A stretch of DNA of 64,000 nucleotides, taken from contig CAMRHE010000018.1 of assembly GCA_947044405.1 (NCBI GenBank), positions 930,001 through 994,000 on the forward strand, read 5' to 3'. How positions within the stretch are numbered: the first letter of the stretch is position 1; each line of letters opens with the position of its first letter. Positions 19,329 through 30,942 of this stretch are shown one piece after another. The translations under genes were made by a program, and so were the position numbers. Below the pieces are notes generated by a model. That model worked only from the letters and a program-made list of their open reading frames with translations. It did not search any database and was not told where the DNA came from. This DNA is from Leptodactylus fallax. Lineage: Eukaryota; Chordata; Amphibia; Anura; Leptodactylidae.

Positions 19329-20292
19329 TTAAGTCTTCACAAGGTTGCCACACACTGTTGCTGGTATGTTGGCCCATTCCTCCATGCAGATCTCCTCTAG
19401 AACAGTGATGTTTTGGGGCTGTCGCTGGGCAACATGGACTTTCAACTCCCTCCAAAGGTTTTCTATGGGGTTGAGATCTGGAAACTAGCTAGGCCACTCC
19501 AGGACCTTGAAATGCTTCTTACGAAGCCACTCCTTCGTTGCCCTGGCGGTGTGCTTGGGATCATTGTCATGCTGAAAGACCCAGCCACGTTTCATCTTCA
19601 ATGCTCTTGCTGATGGAAGGAGGTTTGCACTCAAAATCTCACGATACATGGCCCCATTCATTCTTTCATGTACATGGATTAGTTGTCCTGGTCCCTTTGA
19701 AGAGAAACAGCCCCAAAGCATGATGTTGCCATCCCCATGCTTCACAGTAGGTATGGTGTTCTTTGGATGCAACTCAGCATTCACTCTCCTCCAAACACGA
19801 CGAGTTGTGTTTCTACCAAACAGTTCTACTTTGGTTTCATCTGACCATATGACATTCTCCCAATACTCTTCTGGAACATCCAGATACTCTGTAGCAAACT
19901 TCAGACGGGCCCGGATATGTACTGGCTTAAGCAGGGGGGCACGTCTGGCACTGCAGGATCTGAGTCCCTGGCGGCGTAGTGTGTTACTGATGGTAACCTT
20001 TGTTACGTTAGTCCCAGCTTTCTGCAGGTCATTCACTAGCTCCCCCCATGTGGTTCTGGGATTTTTGATCACCGTTCTTGTAATCATTTACACGGGGTGA
20101 GATCTTGCGTGGAGCCCCTGATCGAGGGAGATTATCAGTGGTCTTGTATGTCTTCCATTTTCTAATTATTGCTCCCACAGTTGATTTCTTCACATCAAGC
20201 TGCTTGCCTATTGCAGATTAAGTCTTCCCAGCCTGGTGCAGGTCTACAATTTTGTTTCTGGTGTCCTTCCACAGCTCTTTGGTCTTCACCAT
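19329..20292 (-). pseudogene. Tc1 transposase (DD34E), inactivated
   Basis: DDE transposase that would bind the inverted repeats and cut and paste the element. The start is the ATG at 20292 (MVKTKELWKDTRNKIV), followed by the first helix-turn-helix, a TAA at about 20217-20219, then [11 protein letters not shown] and [10 protein letters not shown] (AT-hook-like GRPR position), another stop before [17 protein letters not shown] (second HTH). The catalytic domain shows [11 protein letters not shown] (first Asp), [25 protein letters not shown] (second Asp), a TAG in the run after VLEWPS, then [13 protein letters not shown] (Glu). All catalytic residues are present, so inactivation is by three nonsense codons and a probable small indel. 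Confidence 0.9.
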
Positions 20293-20663
20293 AGTGGAGT
20301 TTGGAGTGTGACTGTTTGAGGTTGTGGACAGGTGTCTTTTATACTGAAAATAATTTCAAACAGATGCCATTACTACAGGTAATGAGTGGAGGACAGAGGA
20401 GCCTCTTAAAGAAGAAGTTACAGATCTGTGAGAGCCAGAAATCTTGCTTGTTTGTAGGTGACCAAATACTTATTTTCCACCATAATTTGCAAATAAATTC
20501 TTTAAAAAATCAGACAATGGGATTTTCTAGATATGTTTTCTTATTTTGTCTCTCATAGTTGAGGTCTACCTATGATGACAATTACAGGCCTCTCTCATCT
20601 TTTTAAGTGGGAGAATTTGCACAATTGGTGGCTGACTAAATACTTTTTTTTCCCCTCACTGTA

Positions 20664-21060
20664 TATAAATAGTACCGGTGAATATAAGAAACTTTGTCAT
20701 ATACAGTATCTTATTAACCCCTCCACGGCAGCCTGCAGTGCAATAATTTGCAGAATCACTGTATATTTACAATGTCCCTTCCCCACACAATAGCAGGGGA
20801 TAGGGAAGCTTGGGAAGGGAGTAGGTGTGACTGTAACTAATAGTCTTTGGTCTAGGTGCTGACCAATCAGGTTCTGTTAACAGGACATGGATCAGAAGCT
20901 GTTAATTACAGTAAAGTGTCACGCACACTTCTGTTGCAGGAACACCACGATTGCAGGAGTGCTGAAACTCTCAATGTCCGCATAGAGAGCAGGTAGTGGT
21001 AGTTAATTAGTTAAATATTGAAGTGTGAATGTATATATATATATATGTATATATATATAT
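20664..21060. other. No gene; (TA)n near the right end
   Basis: About 365 bp of apparently unique sequence, then a (TA/TG) microsatellite at about 21029-21060 into which the next Tc1 element inserted. Confidence 0.5.
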
Positions 21061-21061
21061 A

Positions 21062-22111
21062 CAGTCATATGAAAAAGTTTGGGCACCCCTATTAATCTTA
21101 ATCATTTTTAGTTCTAAATATTTGGGTGTTTGCAACAGCCATTTCAATTTGATATATCTAATAACTGATGGACACAGTAATATTTCAGGATTGAAATGAG
21201 GTTTATTGTACTAACAGAAAATGTGCAATATGCATTAAACCAAAATTTGACCGGTGCAAAAATTTGGGTACCCTTATCATTTTATTGATTTGAATACTCC
21301 TAACTACTTTTTACTGACTTACTGAAGCACAAAATTGGTTTTGTAACCTCAATGAGCTTTGAACTTCATAGCCAGGTGTATCCAATCATGAGAAAAGGTA
21401 TTTAAGGTGGCCAATTGCAAGTTGTTCTCCTATTTGAATCTCCTCTGAAGAGTGGCATCATGGGCTCCTCCAAACAACTCTCAAATGATATGAAAACAAA
21501 GATTGTTCAACATAGTTGTTCAGGGGAAGTATACAAAAAGTTGTCTCAGAGATTTAACCTGTTAGTTTCCACTGTGAGGAACATAGTAAGGAAATGGAAG
21601 ACCACAGGGACAGTTCTTGTTAAGCCCAGAAGTGGCAGGCCAAGAAAAATATCAGAAAGGCAGAGAAGAAGAATGGTGAGAACAGTCAAGGACAATCCAC
21701 AGACCACCTCCAAAGAGCTGCAGCATCATCTTGCTGCAGATGGTGTCACTGTGCATCGGTCAACAATACAGCACACTTTGCACAAGGAGAAGCTGTATGG
21801 GAGAGTGATGCGAAAGGAAAGCCGACTACAGGAAGCGACTAGAGGCTGTTGTTTTTGCAAAAGGAGGATCTACTAAATATTAATGTCACTTTTCTGTTGA
21901 GGTGCCCATACTTTTGCACCGGTCAAATTTTGGTTTAATGCATATTGCACATTTTCCGTTAGTACAATAAACCTCATTTCAATCCTGAAATATTACTGTG
22001 TCCATCAGTTATTAGATATATCAAATTGAAATGGCTGTTGCAAACACCCAAATATTTAGAACTAAAAATGATTAAGATTAATAGGGGTGCCCAAACTTTT
22101 TCATATGACTG
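21062..22111 (+). mobile_element. Tc1 family A element with ~210-bp TIRs, internally deleted
   Basis: Inverted repeats of about 210 bp: 21062-21270 (CAGTCATATGAAAAAGTTTG...) and 21900-22111 (its reverse complement), flanked by TA. Length 1050 bp against about 1.6 kb for a full element. The transposase N-terminus is present and the catalytic domain is deleted, so the copy is non-autonomous but carries intact ends. Confidence 0.9.
21460..21876 (+). pseudogene. Tc1 family A transposase, N-terminal DNA-binding half
   Basis: The start is the ATG at 21460 (MGSSKQLSNDMKTKIVQ), chosen because the conserved Tc1 start matches here; the upstream in-frame ATG at 21415 is in the untranslated leader. The frame gives the paired-type helix-turn-helix (KLSQRFNLLVSTVRNIVRKWK), the GRPRKIS AT-hook-like motif, and the second HTH (TSKELQHHLAADGVTVHRSTIQHTL). 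After about residue 120 it runs into deleted sequence and stops in TIR-proximal DNA. No DDE residue remains. A product would bind the TIRs but not cut, so it could act as a competitor if expressed; that is inference. Confidence 0.86.
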
Positions 22112-22121
22112 TATATATATC

Positions 22122-22569
22122 TGTAATACTGTTTTAGGCAGGTGTGGAAAAAATACTGCAAAGTAAGAATGCTTTAAAAAAGAAGGGTTAATACTTCATT
22201 TCTGTCAATTAATAAAATGCAAAATGAATGAAAAAAAAAATCTAAATTAAGTAAATATTTGCTATAATCACCCTTTGTAAGGAGATTGTTCTAGGCATCT
22301 TGGATAACCAAACCACAGATCCTCTGAGGATGTTGGCTTACTTACATCCTTCTGTCTCTTCATGTAATCCTCAACAGACTGGATGATGTTGAGATCAAGG
22401 CTCTGTGGGGGCCATCATTACTTCCAGGACTCCTTCTCCAAATGATGGTCACACCTAATATTGATTTGATTTAGATTTATCTTTTTTTATTCACTTAATT
22501 TTAATTGATCAAAATAAACTAGTAACACTTTTTGAAAGCATTCTTACTTTGCAGCATTTTTCCACACCT
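22122..22569. mobile_element. Deleted Tc1/mariner derivative, CAGGTGTGGAAAAA-type ends, copy 2
   Basis: Left end 'aggcaggtgtggaaaaaata' and 'ctgcaaagtaagaatgcttt', right end 'aaagcattcttactttgcag' and 'catttttccacacctg'. The interior retains text of the transposase 3' side ('catccttctgtctcttcatg', 'gatgttgagatcaaggctct' on the plus strand, complementary to coding). Same family as 8488-8866, but with a different internal deletion. Confidence 0.83.
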
Positions 22570-23820
22570 GACTATAACTTAATAAGCCGTCTTCTCCCTC
22601 CTATTCGTATCCCCACAAAGCAGCAGTATTTCCTGGTTGAGTGGTTTTATAGCGGCTATAATACATCCATTTCATCATCAGTGACTCACACCTATAGTCC
22701 CTCACTTTTGGCTGTGCGAGAGAGAGGGCTGCCGGCAAAGAATTATGGGGAAGTCGACTGGGTTAATGATGGTGACCAAGGTCATGTGATCCTCGCTCTC
22801 TATGTAATCGTGCTGCCATTCTGAGCAATTGGTTATATCCCAAAAGCTTTGGATTTGCCATAATTGAAACTTGGGAAATTGATAAGAAATTTGATTCATC
22901 TAAATTGATTCACGCATCTCTTGTGGTTTATACATGTGTATGCAGTGTGGCCTTTATCACTCCTATATTGCATAACAGATAGCATTGTGGCCACTATAAT
23001 GTAGCATCCAAAGGGTAACAGGGAATACAGGAGGCAGGGGCAAAATAAAATAAATTTAATACAGTGTCTAGAAATACTAAGAATGAATGTGATTATGGAA
23101 ATATGTGCTGAAATAGAATTTAGAAGAAGTGATTGAAAGCAGAGCTTTTATATGCATTACTATAGATAATTAATATAACATGACACAGTACAACCTCCCT
23201 AATAGGATATCATTAAAGAGTGGAACCTTTTCCTGCAGTATAATACAATTGTATGACTTGTCATGAAGACATTCATCTTTGCTATAATAACTTTACTGGA
23301 AAATGGTAAAGCGTGAATATTACATTAGATTTCACATAGATATTATTTAGCTATCAACAATATGAGTTCTAAAACTCTCTCACTGTAGCAAAAGAAATAA
23401 ATATAAAACTTCTACACCAAGAGTTAGACATTACATGATTTAGCAATCCTTCAAAAATGATCAATAATTTAAAAATGAAATTTATATTTAAATTACGCTA
23501 GATAAAATATTTACAAGGTCATGTAACTATAGTCCTAATTCATTATTATTTAGAGGCAACGGATTTAGTTTAAAAGTGGCTCATGGTGACAATGACTACT
23601 TCTTGCATAATAAATTTAGTAAGTAGATGAGAAAATTCTCAACACAACAGATGAGTTTATTTTAATTCATCTTACAACATACTCTATTTAATAATATTAT
23701 CACCCCAGATATGTACTGTTATCCTACCATTATGTACAGAGATTTCATAGTGATGTTGGATATTAGGTATAAAACAATTTTGTGATACTTTTAAAAATAT
23801 ATTTTCTGATATTTCATTAA
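22570..23820. other. AT-rich, apparently single-copy sequence
   Basis: About 1.25 kb with no supported gene. One 91-codon open frame (22549-22824) starts in the preceding element and has no recognisable domain. The stretch 23100-23700 is non-repetitive. Confidence 0.5.
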
Positions 23821-24550
23821 CCTACCAAAGACATCGTCTATTTTGGCCCTCAAAACCCTGCATATTATTTTGGTTTTTTTATTCCCAAATTTTTTTCTGT
23901 ATGAGAGCCATACTTTTTTATTTTTCTATTGACAAATATGACAACTATATGACAACTTGTTCTATGAGAGACAAATAACACTGTTAATGGACCTATTAAA
24001 TTTTTACTATTTTTGAGGGGGATTGTAATTGTAAATTGTCATTTTCCAATTTTTGTGGGGTGGCTTGAGCTTTATTTTTGCAGCATTCACTGCAGTATAA
24101 ATGCCAGCTCTTATTTAGTGGGTCACTACAATTACAGGGATCCCCAATTTATAACGATCTTGAAATGGACCTTGCCTTTTCAGGAGGGTTCCAACTCCAC
24201 TGGTCATAACTTCCAACTGGTCACAAGATTGGAACCAACCCCTATTCCCTGGGTCACTCTGCTTCCTTCCTCCTCTCGTGTTTGAACAGGTAAGTTACCT
24301 GGAATAATCCCTTTAATACATTTGTACATTAAAACACTTTTAAATTAAAACAATTTGCTTTTACATGGCCATATTCAGAAAGTCAGAACTTTTTAATTTG
24401 TAAGTTGATCGTTGAGTAAGGGCACTTTTTTGTGAGACAAACTGTTGTTTTTATCAGTACTATTTCAGGATGCATGCAACTTTTTGATCACTGTTATTTG
24501 TTTTGTTTTTTAGATGAAATAAACGAAAACAGCTATTTTTACTTTACGGA
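23821..24550. repeat. Dispersed DNA repeat arm (same family as 16556-17110)
   Basis: Shares 'tttttgcagcattcactgcag', 'ttgatcactgttatttg' and the general succession of motifs with 16556-17110 and 40300-41000, with a ~150-bp GC-richer insert near 24140-24290. Heavily diverged. Confidence 0.5.
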
Positions 24551-24929
24551 ATTCACTGTGTGTGTTAAATAATATGTTACCTTTCTAATTACGGACACAG
24601 TGATAACAATTAAGTGTAGCTTTTTTATTATTATTATGATTATTATTTAGATCTTTTTAGAACCCAGAGTATAATACATTGATACCCAGGAAAGGTGCAA
24701 AACATTGCACTCACAGTATCTCACAAAACTGAGTATATATATTATTATTATTATTATTTTTCCATTGGACAACACTGAAGATATGAGACTTTGATACAGT
24801 CTAAAGTAGTCAGTGTACAGCTTGTATAACAGAGTAAATTTGGTGTGCCATCAAAATCACTCAACACACAGCTGTTAATGTCTAAACCCCTGGCAACAAC
24901 AGTGAGTACACCCCTAGGTAAAAATGGAC

Positions 24930-25440
24930 AAATTGTGTGCCAAGTGTCAATATTTTATGTGGCCACCATTATTTTCCAGCACTTCCTTAAGGCCCTTGGG
25001 CATGGAGTGAACTAGAGTGTCACAGGTTGCCACTGGAATTCTCTTACACTCCTCCATGACGACATCATGAAGCTGGTGGATGTTAGAGACCTTGCGCTCT
25101 TCCACCTTCTATTTGATGCTCAGTAGGGTTTAGGACTAGAGACATGCTTGGCCAGTCCTATACCCTCAGTTTCTTTAGCAAGGCAGTGGTCATCTGGGGT
25201 CGTTATCATGTTGTAATACTGCCCTGTGGCCCAGTTTCCAAAGGGAGGGGATCATGCTCTGCTTCAGTATGCAATGAACTGTAGCTCCCCACAGCTGGCA
25301 GCACTCATGCAGCCCCAAACCATGACACTCCCACCACTATGCTAGACTGTAGGCAAGACACACTTGTCTTTGTACTCCTCACCTGGTTGCCACCATACAC
25401 GATTGACACCATCTGAACCAAATAAGTTTATCTTGGTCTC
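24930..25440 (-). pseudogene. Tc1 family B transposase catalytic part (in chimera)
   Basis: Reads DETKINLFG (first Asp) directly at the switch point, VNRVWWQPGEEYKDKCV (with a CVLPTV block), GGSVMVWGC, then a decayed stretch through the region of the second Asp and Glu with several stops, and a C-terminal VSNIHQLHDVVMEECKRIP...NNGGHIKY. The piece between the second HTH and the DET box is missing. Inactive. Confidence 0.82.
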
Positions 25441-25654
25441 ATCTTCTTCTCTGCCTTTCTGATATTTTTCTTGGCCTGCCACTTCTGGGCTTAACGAGAA
25501 CTGTCCCTGTGGTCTTCCATTTCCTTACTATGTTCCTCACAGTGGAAACTGACAGGTTAAATCTCTGAGACAACTTTTTGTATCCTTCCCCTGAACAACT
25601 ATGTTGAACAATCTTTGTTTTCATATCGTTTGAGAGTTGTTTTGAGGAGCCCAT
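25437..25654 (-). pseudogene. Tc1 family A transposase N-terminus (in chimera)
   Basis: Same MGSSKQLSNDMKTKIV start as at 21460, followed by the first HTH and GRPRKISERQRRR. It stops at the family switch, about 72 residues in. The first DNA-binding domain is intact and the second is absent. Confidence 0.85.
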
Positions 25655-26052
25655 GATGCCACTCTTCAGAGGAGATTCAAATAGGAGAACAACTTGCAAT
25701 TGGCCACCTTAAATACCTTTTCTCATGATTGGATACACCTGGCTATGAAGTTCAAAGCTCAGTGAGGTTACAAAACCAATTTTGTGCTTCAGTAAATCAG
25801 TAAAAAGTAGTTAGGAGTATTCAAATCAATAAAATGATAAGGGTACCCAAATTTTTGCACCGGTCACATTTTGGTTTAATGCATATTGCACATTTTCTGT
25901 TAGTACAATAAACCTCATTTCAATCCTGAAATATTACTGTGTCCATCACATTAGATATATCAAATTGAAATGGCTGTTGCAAACACCCAAATATTTAGAA
26001 CTAAAAATGATTAAGATTAATAGGGGTGCCCAAACTTTTTCATATGGCTGTA

Positions 26053-27129
26053 TATAAGTGCACTTATTCTGCAGGCCATGACTACATTTAAAATCAGGTA
26101 AGTATGGCCTTTTTTCAGTGATATGATAAAATTGTTATGTGCTGTTTTTTGTGACATACTGTACATGGCTTTAGTTTTTTAGTTTAATTAAAAGTGATTA
26201 GAGTACAAAAAGTAAAAAAGAATGTATTTGTTTTCAATTTTTAGTTCTTTATTCTTTAAATTTGCAAATCGATACTTTAGTAAAGCACACATGTGTCCTT
26301 CTCAACCTTTCCTTTTGGCTGGACATGTACAGATATCTGTATCACAACATAATTAGCTTTTCAAGACAACGGGGCAGATTCATTAAGAAGTTGACTACTA
26401 TTTTGACAAAAAAAGAACATAACTCTATAATAGTTGCACTTTTTAAAAAGTGTGCTGGACAAAGGCAGATCCATCACCTACACCTAATTCACTGTATTTT
26501 ATACCACTTTTGTGGTTTAAACAATACAGAAATCTACACCAAGTATGAGTCTTAGTAATATATTAAATATTAAAATGTGAGGTCATTTTAATATGTAATA
26601 TATAATCTCAGTTTATTTGGTTTGTATATATTATTGTTGTATAAAAGACACCTGGGGAGACATTCATTACTTTTTTTTGCAAATCTGGGTCCATTTGGGG
26701 ACCCAAACAGCAGAGAGGCGGACTTCTAAAACAGTGGTAACACGCGGACCTGGCGGACCCCATTGACTAGCAGAGGAAAAAGTCCTCTGTGATATCGGAG
26801 CATGATATTATAGAGAGAGACTCCGGAGCAGATGTGAATGTAGCCTTACTGTACATTTTAGCTATAAGCTAATGCCCATGAAATTGTAAACCTCTGTTTT
26901 TCAATGTAACAGCTATTGGCCTACTGCTGAAATGCTTAACAGAAATGTACTACTCAGTACTGCAATTGAATAAAAGCATGCAGTTCTTAATTTAAAGAGT
27001 AACAGAAAAGCACTGTGTAAAAATATCTTTAGGATGCACAGTAGTGTACGTTATGCAAGCAGAAACACAAAATGTATTTTACTCAATAAAGCAAAATTTA
27101 GAGTTTGAAAAACTTGCATCTTTCTTAGA
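26053..27129. other. Mostly single-copy; half-MITE near 26680-26848
   Basis: About 1.1 kb. A GC-richer part at 26680-26848 ends 'gatgtgaatgtagcctta', the usual terminus of short anuran foldback elements, but the matching left end was not found. The rest shows nothing. Confidence 0.45.
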
Positions 27130-27344
27130 TTAAGGCTGAGGCCCCATGTTGCAAAAACACAGTTTATATTGTTGCAGATTTTGGTGTGGTTTGCAGAATG
27201 GCTACAAACGGAATGTGTAATATATAGGAAGTACTTATATTTGTACCTTCTTCTCAATCCACTTCTGGCTTTCGCTCTAAAATACCACAGCAAAATCTGC
27301 AACAAAAAAAAGCTGTGTTTCCACAATGTGGGGCCTCAGCCTAA
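27130..27344. mobile_element. Palindromic MITE, GGCTGAGG family, copy 2
   Basis: TTAA at 27130, then GGCTGAGGCCCCATGTTGC; the right end reads CACAATGTGGGGCCTCAGCC followed by CTAA. Nearly the whole 210 bp folds back on itself. The open frames on both strands here are palindrome artefacts. Confidence 0.83.
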
Positions 27345-27759
27345 AACTGACTTCTGTCTCATGAGGATTTTTGCCTTCCTTTAGATCAACATCGTAGGAG
27401 AACAAGATGAAATAGATGGGTTTACTGTATGTTTTTATTCAACCTTACTATGTTACTTTGTTACAAATTTAAGAGTACTGTATGTGAAAGCACGTACAAA
27501 TAGTAAATCAAGGGACTAAATATACAAATGTAAGGTGAAAGCTATTTTCAAACAGAATAGTATTGTGTTCCAGATTACCATAGCATATAACCTAGAGCAA
27601 AATAGTGTAGTAGAGGGAAAAGAACAAACTAAATGTAAAACTACAGAGCTTGCTTTTTGATGCAGAATTTCCAGCAATATATGGGAGAAAAGCTATTACT
27701 GAATATATTTTCTCTAAAATATTTTATTTAGTATCCCTGAAAAAAAAATGTTCTATGAA
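27345..27759. other. No recognised feature
   Basis: AT-rich sequence without repeats or coding potential. Confidence 0.45.
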
Positions 27760-28052
27760 TTGGATGAAAAAAGTTTAAACTGTTGGACATTGGAAGCAGA
27801 TGATTGAAGTGAAAAAGCACTTCAGCACCCCAGCGGCACACGGTTTCACGGATCCCCCATACATTTCAAAGTATGGAGGGATCCGTTGTGGACAAACAAA
27901 GATAGAACATGACCTATATTTTGACGGTCCGTGACAACAGACCATCAAAATAATGGTCTTGTGAATAGCCCCCATTCATGCTTTCGTGTGACGTCTGTTA
28001 AAAAAATGGATGTCACAGTCAGTATTCACTGTCGTGTGAATATAGCTTTAGA
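27760..28052. repeat. Probable foldback element remnant
   Basis: Contains 'ggatcccccatac...gtatggagggatcc' and 'ccatcaaaataatgg' inverted segments and ends 'tgtcgtgtgaatatagcttta', resembling the terminus at 26848. No clean TSD. Confidence 0.5.
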
Positions 28053-29275
28053 CCTGCACTCTCACATGAAATTCTGACATGTAAATTTGAAAAACACATT
28101 TGATTTTTGTGACTTTTTGGGCTTTTTTACAATAGAATTTTGTGACATTTGGAAAAGTTGCAAAGGTCGGTGTGTTTAGTCTGTAGAGATGATGTACTGT
28201 ACTTTTTTAAAAAGTCACAAAATTATTAAAAATGCAATCTTACTTGAGTTGGAGGGCAGTATAGAGAGTAGAATAACATGTAAGGACAGAAGTGTTAGAT
28301 GTTTTTACAAATTATGGCAATGCAGACTTCAAGAATACGTACTACATATTTTCTAGGGAATGCCCACTTCTGTTGTATACCTTTTGAAACTCTGTTGATA
28401 CATATATCCAGGATATCAAAATTCCTATTCCAGATCACTCCTTTAATGGATCTGCTACGTATTGATATAGAGACCATTCTAATAAACCACTGAACAGTAT
28501 TCTGTCATATTTAAGAGCAGCCATATTCAACTCTATACCTCATATGATACTCATCAAACCTATACATGTATCTACATGTAATCAGAGCAGTGTTATATGC
28601 ACTGCACAGAAGTTATGTAAAACAAAAACATATATTTATACTGATGACTGTTTACTTACTGTATTATGAACAATCCGAATCCTTACCTTATTATTTATTC
28701 ATCATTATGCATGTTGATAAACATGAATAATTAATGCAACAAGAAAATGAAAACATAAAACTCACGGAGCTGCTGCTTCCAATATATGAGTAATTAAGAA
28801 TTGAAGACACATATTTTCAACTAACAGGATACGATTGTTTAAATACAGCTATTATGTTAGGTCCTGATGTAAAGAACATATTTTGTCAAACAAATAAGTG
28901 TTAAGAGCTTGTTCTAAATACTCAGCACCACCTCGCAGCAATGATTAGCTTGGCTTCATGAAGCTCTGATTTGTAATTGCTTTCAATGATGTATTACTAC
29001 AATATCAGCCATTCTACACTATGTACGGTATCATCAGAGTCTTTCCATTTACAAGCAGAAGCTACTTTAGCAACAAGCCCACATAAATGACTGTAAAGAG
29101 AATAAAATACTCTAATAAGAATTAGAGATATGTGAACCAATTCATCACAAGCCAGGTTAGACCAAATATTACAAATTGTTCGGTTTTTAATGAAACTGAA
29201 CAAATGGCGATTGCTCTCGGATAAACTGAAATGGCTGCCGTCACACGTATTACGCAGGAAAAATACAGAAGAGAC
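28053..29275. other. Single-copy AT-rich sequence, possible conserved non-coding DNA
   Basis: No repeats recognised. The part at about 28650-29000 is complex, non-repetitive and rich in ATTA/TAAT core sites (for example 'gcaatgattagcttggcttc', 'tttgtaattgctttcaatg'). This is the look of developmental non-coding elements, but conservation cannot be seen from one sequence. Confidence 0.4.
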
Positions 29276-29290
29276 ACGTGTCTTGTGAGT

Positions 29291-29470
29291 AGATTGCAAT
29301 TTTTTTTAAGGACTCTAAAATGCTTTGAAAACCATGTGTATAAAAATCTGTTAATTTTCAGTTCTTGTATCACACCATGTCTGATGAAGGGAGCGAGTAC
29401 TCCTGAAAGCTTACTTATAAATATACTCAGTTAGCCTCTAAAAGGTATCGCCTGATTTCTTCACTCTTCC
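29291..29470 (+). mobile_element. Penelope-like element 3' end, 15-bp TSD
   Basis: 180-bp severely 5'-truncated copy, flanked by the perfect 15-bp duplication ACGTGTCTTGTGAGT (29276-29290 and 29471-29485). Its sequence matches, in the opposite orientation, the 3' end of the Penelope-like copy at 31844-32050 ('cagttagcctctaaaaggtatc', 'ttcttcactcttcc'). It carries CTGATGA (29391) and GAAA (29405), hammerhead core boxes. The TSD proves it as a single retrotransposition event and fixes the 3' end of the family. Confidence 0.88.
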
Positions 29471-29599
29471 ACGTGTCTTGTGAGTCACTGATGTTCTGTC
29501 ACCACCTGGCAGCCTCTCAGCCAATAGTCAGTGATAGGTGAACACCTTACATTGCTGATGTCATATACACTATATATGGAGCTGTGGGTGCTGAGGGAG

Positions 29600-30091
29600 C
29601 ATATCTGTGCTGAGTATACACAGCTATGGGAGCCTCCATGACACAACTCACCTCTGACCTGGCGATCACGTGATCGGTGAAGTTAAAGTAAAATAATAAT
29701 ATAAAAAAAAAAAATACGCCAATACCACGCCCACATCACAGGTTCTAGCCCCAGCCCTGATGACACAATACAGAATAAAAAATAATTAACCGTAATGCAG
29801 AGGAAAAACTATTTTAAAAAGTTTTTTAGTAGCACTTTGTGCTATTTAAAAAAAAAAAGTAAAATGTGAAAAACAGACGTGTATTCCTTTTCTCTTTTGT
29901 TTATATTTTCCTGGATATAAAAATAAATAAAAACATATGCAAAAATAAAATAAAAATAAAACCCTATATGTCACCAAAAAAAAAAAGACGCAATGATAAA
30001 ATGTTATAGCCCTCAAAAACACACATACGAATAACCCAAAAATGTGTCTAGTCCTGAACCAGAGAAATTGGCCCGGTACTGAAGTGGTTAA
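29600..30091. mobile_element. TTAA-type element, 'cagtactgaagtggttaa' family, copy 1
   Basis: The right end reads GCCCGGTACTGAAGTGG followed by TTAA (30088). Upstream it shares the poly-A-rich middle ('taaaaataaaaccctatatg', 'gacgcaatg', 'cctcaaaaacacacatacg') with 36530-37003, 52122-52560 and 54480-54895. The left boundary is unclear. Confidence 0.7.
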
Positions 30092-30489
30092 ACATAGTTT
30101 TTACTGACAATCCTGTTAATGAGAAATCTTTTAAGGGGTTTTTTGGGGCAACAGTTTACATTTTTTTCAATAAATACATACAAACTGCTGTTCTAACAGC
30201 AAAACGCTGATTGTGTCTGTGCTAATCTGAAAAAAAGTCTAAATTATTATGCTCACCCAGTAAACAATGTGAAGGAGCATTCTTATCTAAAAAAAATATT
30301 TGTTTCTTAAGTGTTTTTTTTTTTATTGCTCACTCAACAAAAAAATACAAACAAAAAAATATGCATAGTGTCAGAATTGTTGCCAATCACTATTATAATT
30401 AAGCTGTGTCTGCAGACACCGATCTAGTTAAAACGCATCCTGCAACTTAACTGTCTTGTAAAGCGCAAGCCAATACAGGCCTTGTATTA
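30092..30489. other. AT-rich, possible MITE start at 30130
   Basis: 'cttttaaggggttttttgggg' at 30129 resembles a TTAAAGGGG end; the rest is AT-rich with no gene. Confidence 0.35.
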
Positions 30490-30639
30490 TGAATACAAGG
30501 TGGGGTTATTTATATAAGGGGTCATTAGGGGGTATCATTTATATAAGAGGTCAATAGGGGTGCAGAATTTATGTCAAGGGGAATAAGGGGCATAATATAA
30601 GGGGGCAATTAATTTAATTAAGGTGGCACTTGAGCTTTA
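30490..30639. repeat. Degenerate 'atttatataagggg' repeat
   Basis: Same family as 426-800; about six imperfect units. It resumes at 31260 after two inserted palindromes. Confidence 0.6.
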
Positions 30640-30942
30640 TTAAAGCTAAGGCCCTATGTAGTGGCATGCAGCAAAAAAGCGCTGCAGGAAAAACCGCGGC
30701 GGTAATGCATTGTGTTTTTTCTCGCAACACTTTTCATGTTTTCCTCTGTGGACTTTCTGCTTCCATTATACCTATAGGGAAACCGCCAACATTTCCGTAG
30801 GCATAATTGACATGCTGCGATTTCCAAAACATCAATGGTTTTGGAAATTGCAGCATCTCCGCTGCACATATTTTTCCACAATGTGTGGATGGGATTCACT
30901 ATTGTACGTTTTTTTTTCCGCCATGTGAGACCGCGGCCTTAA
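30640..30942. mobile_element. Palindromic MITE, GGCTAAGG family, copy 3
   Basis: TTAA at 30640 and 30939; left arm 'agctaaggccctatgtag', right arm 'catgtgagaccgcggcctt'. The inner palindrome 'ctgcgatttccaaaac...gttttggaaattgcag' is preserved. About 50% similar in layout to 8203-8476, here with both TTAA flanks. Confidence 0.8.

Larger units (their letters stand above)
17776..20661 (-). mobile_element. Tc1/mariner element, split by a TTAA element
   Basis: The ends CAGTGGG...AAGTATTTAGTCAGCCACC and the inverted counterpart ending 'cactg' are flanked by TA (17774-17775 and 20662-20663), the canonical Tc1 target. Without the 1.28-kb insertion it is about 1.6 kb, the usual full size of a Tc1 element. 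The second end at window position 1-423 is a close relative. The transposase reads on the minus strand and is inactivated. Confidence 0.92.
24714..26050 (-). mobile_element. Chimeric Tc1 element: family B left half, family A right half
   Basis: The left end reads CAGTATCTCACAAAACTGAG, the terminus of a different Tc1 family (B); the right end is the ~210-bp TIR of family A, nearly identical to 21900-22111, ending at TA (26051-26052). The switch lies at about 25437-25446, within the transposase ORF on the minus strand. The two ends are thus not a matched pair. The left TA is CA, possibly mutated. Confidence 0.82.

Noticed and set aside
19648..20100. 150-codon plus-strand open frame
   Set aside because: Antisense shadow of the Tc1 transposase, which is on the minus strand.
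22549..22824. 91-codon frame as a host exon
   Set aside because: Begins inside the Tc1 derivative, ends without splice signals and has no recognisable domain.
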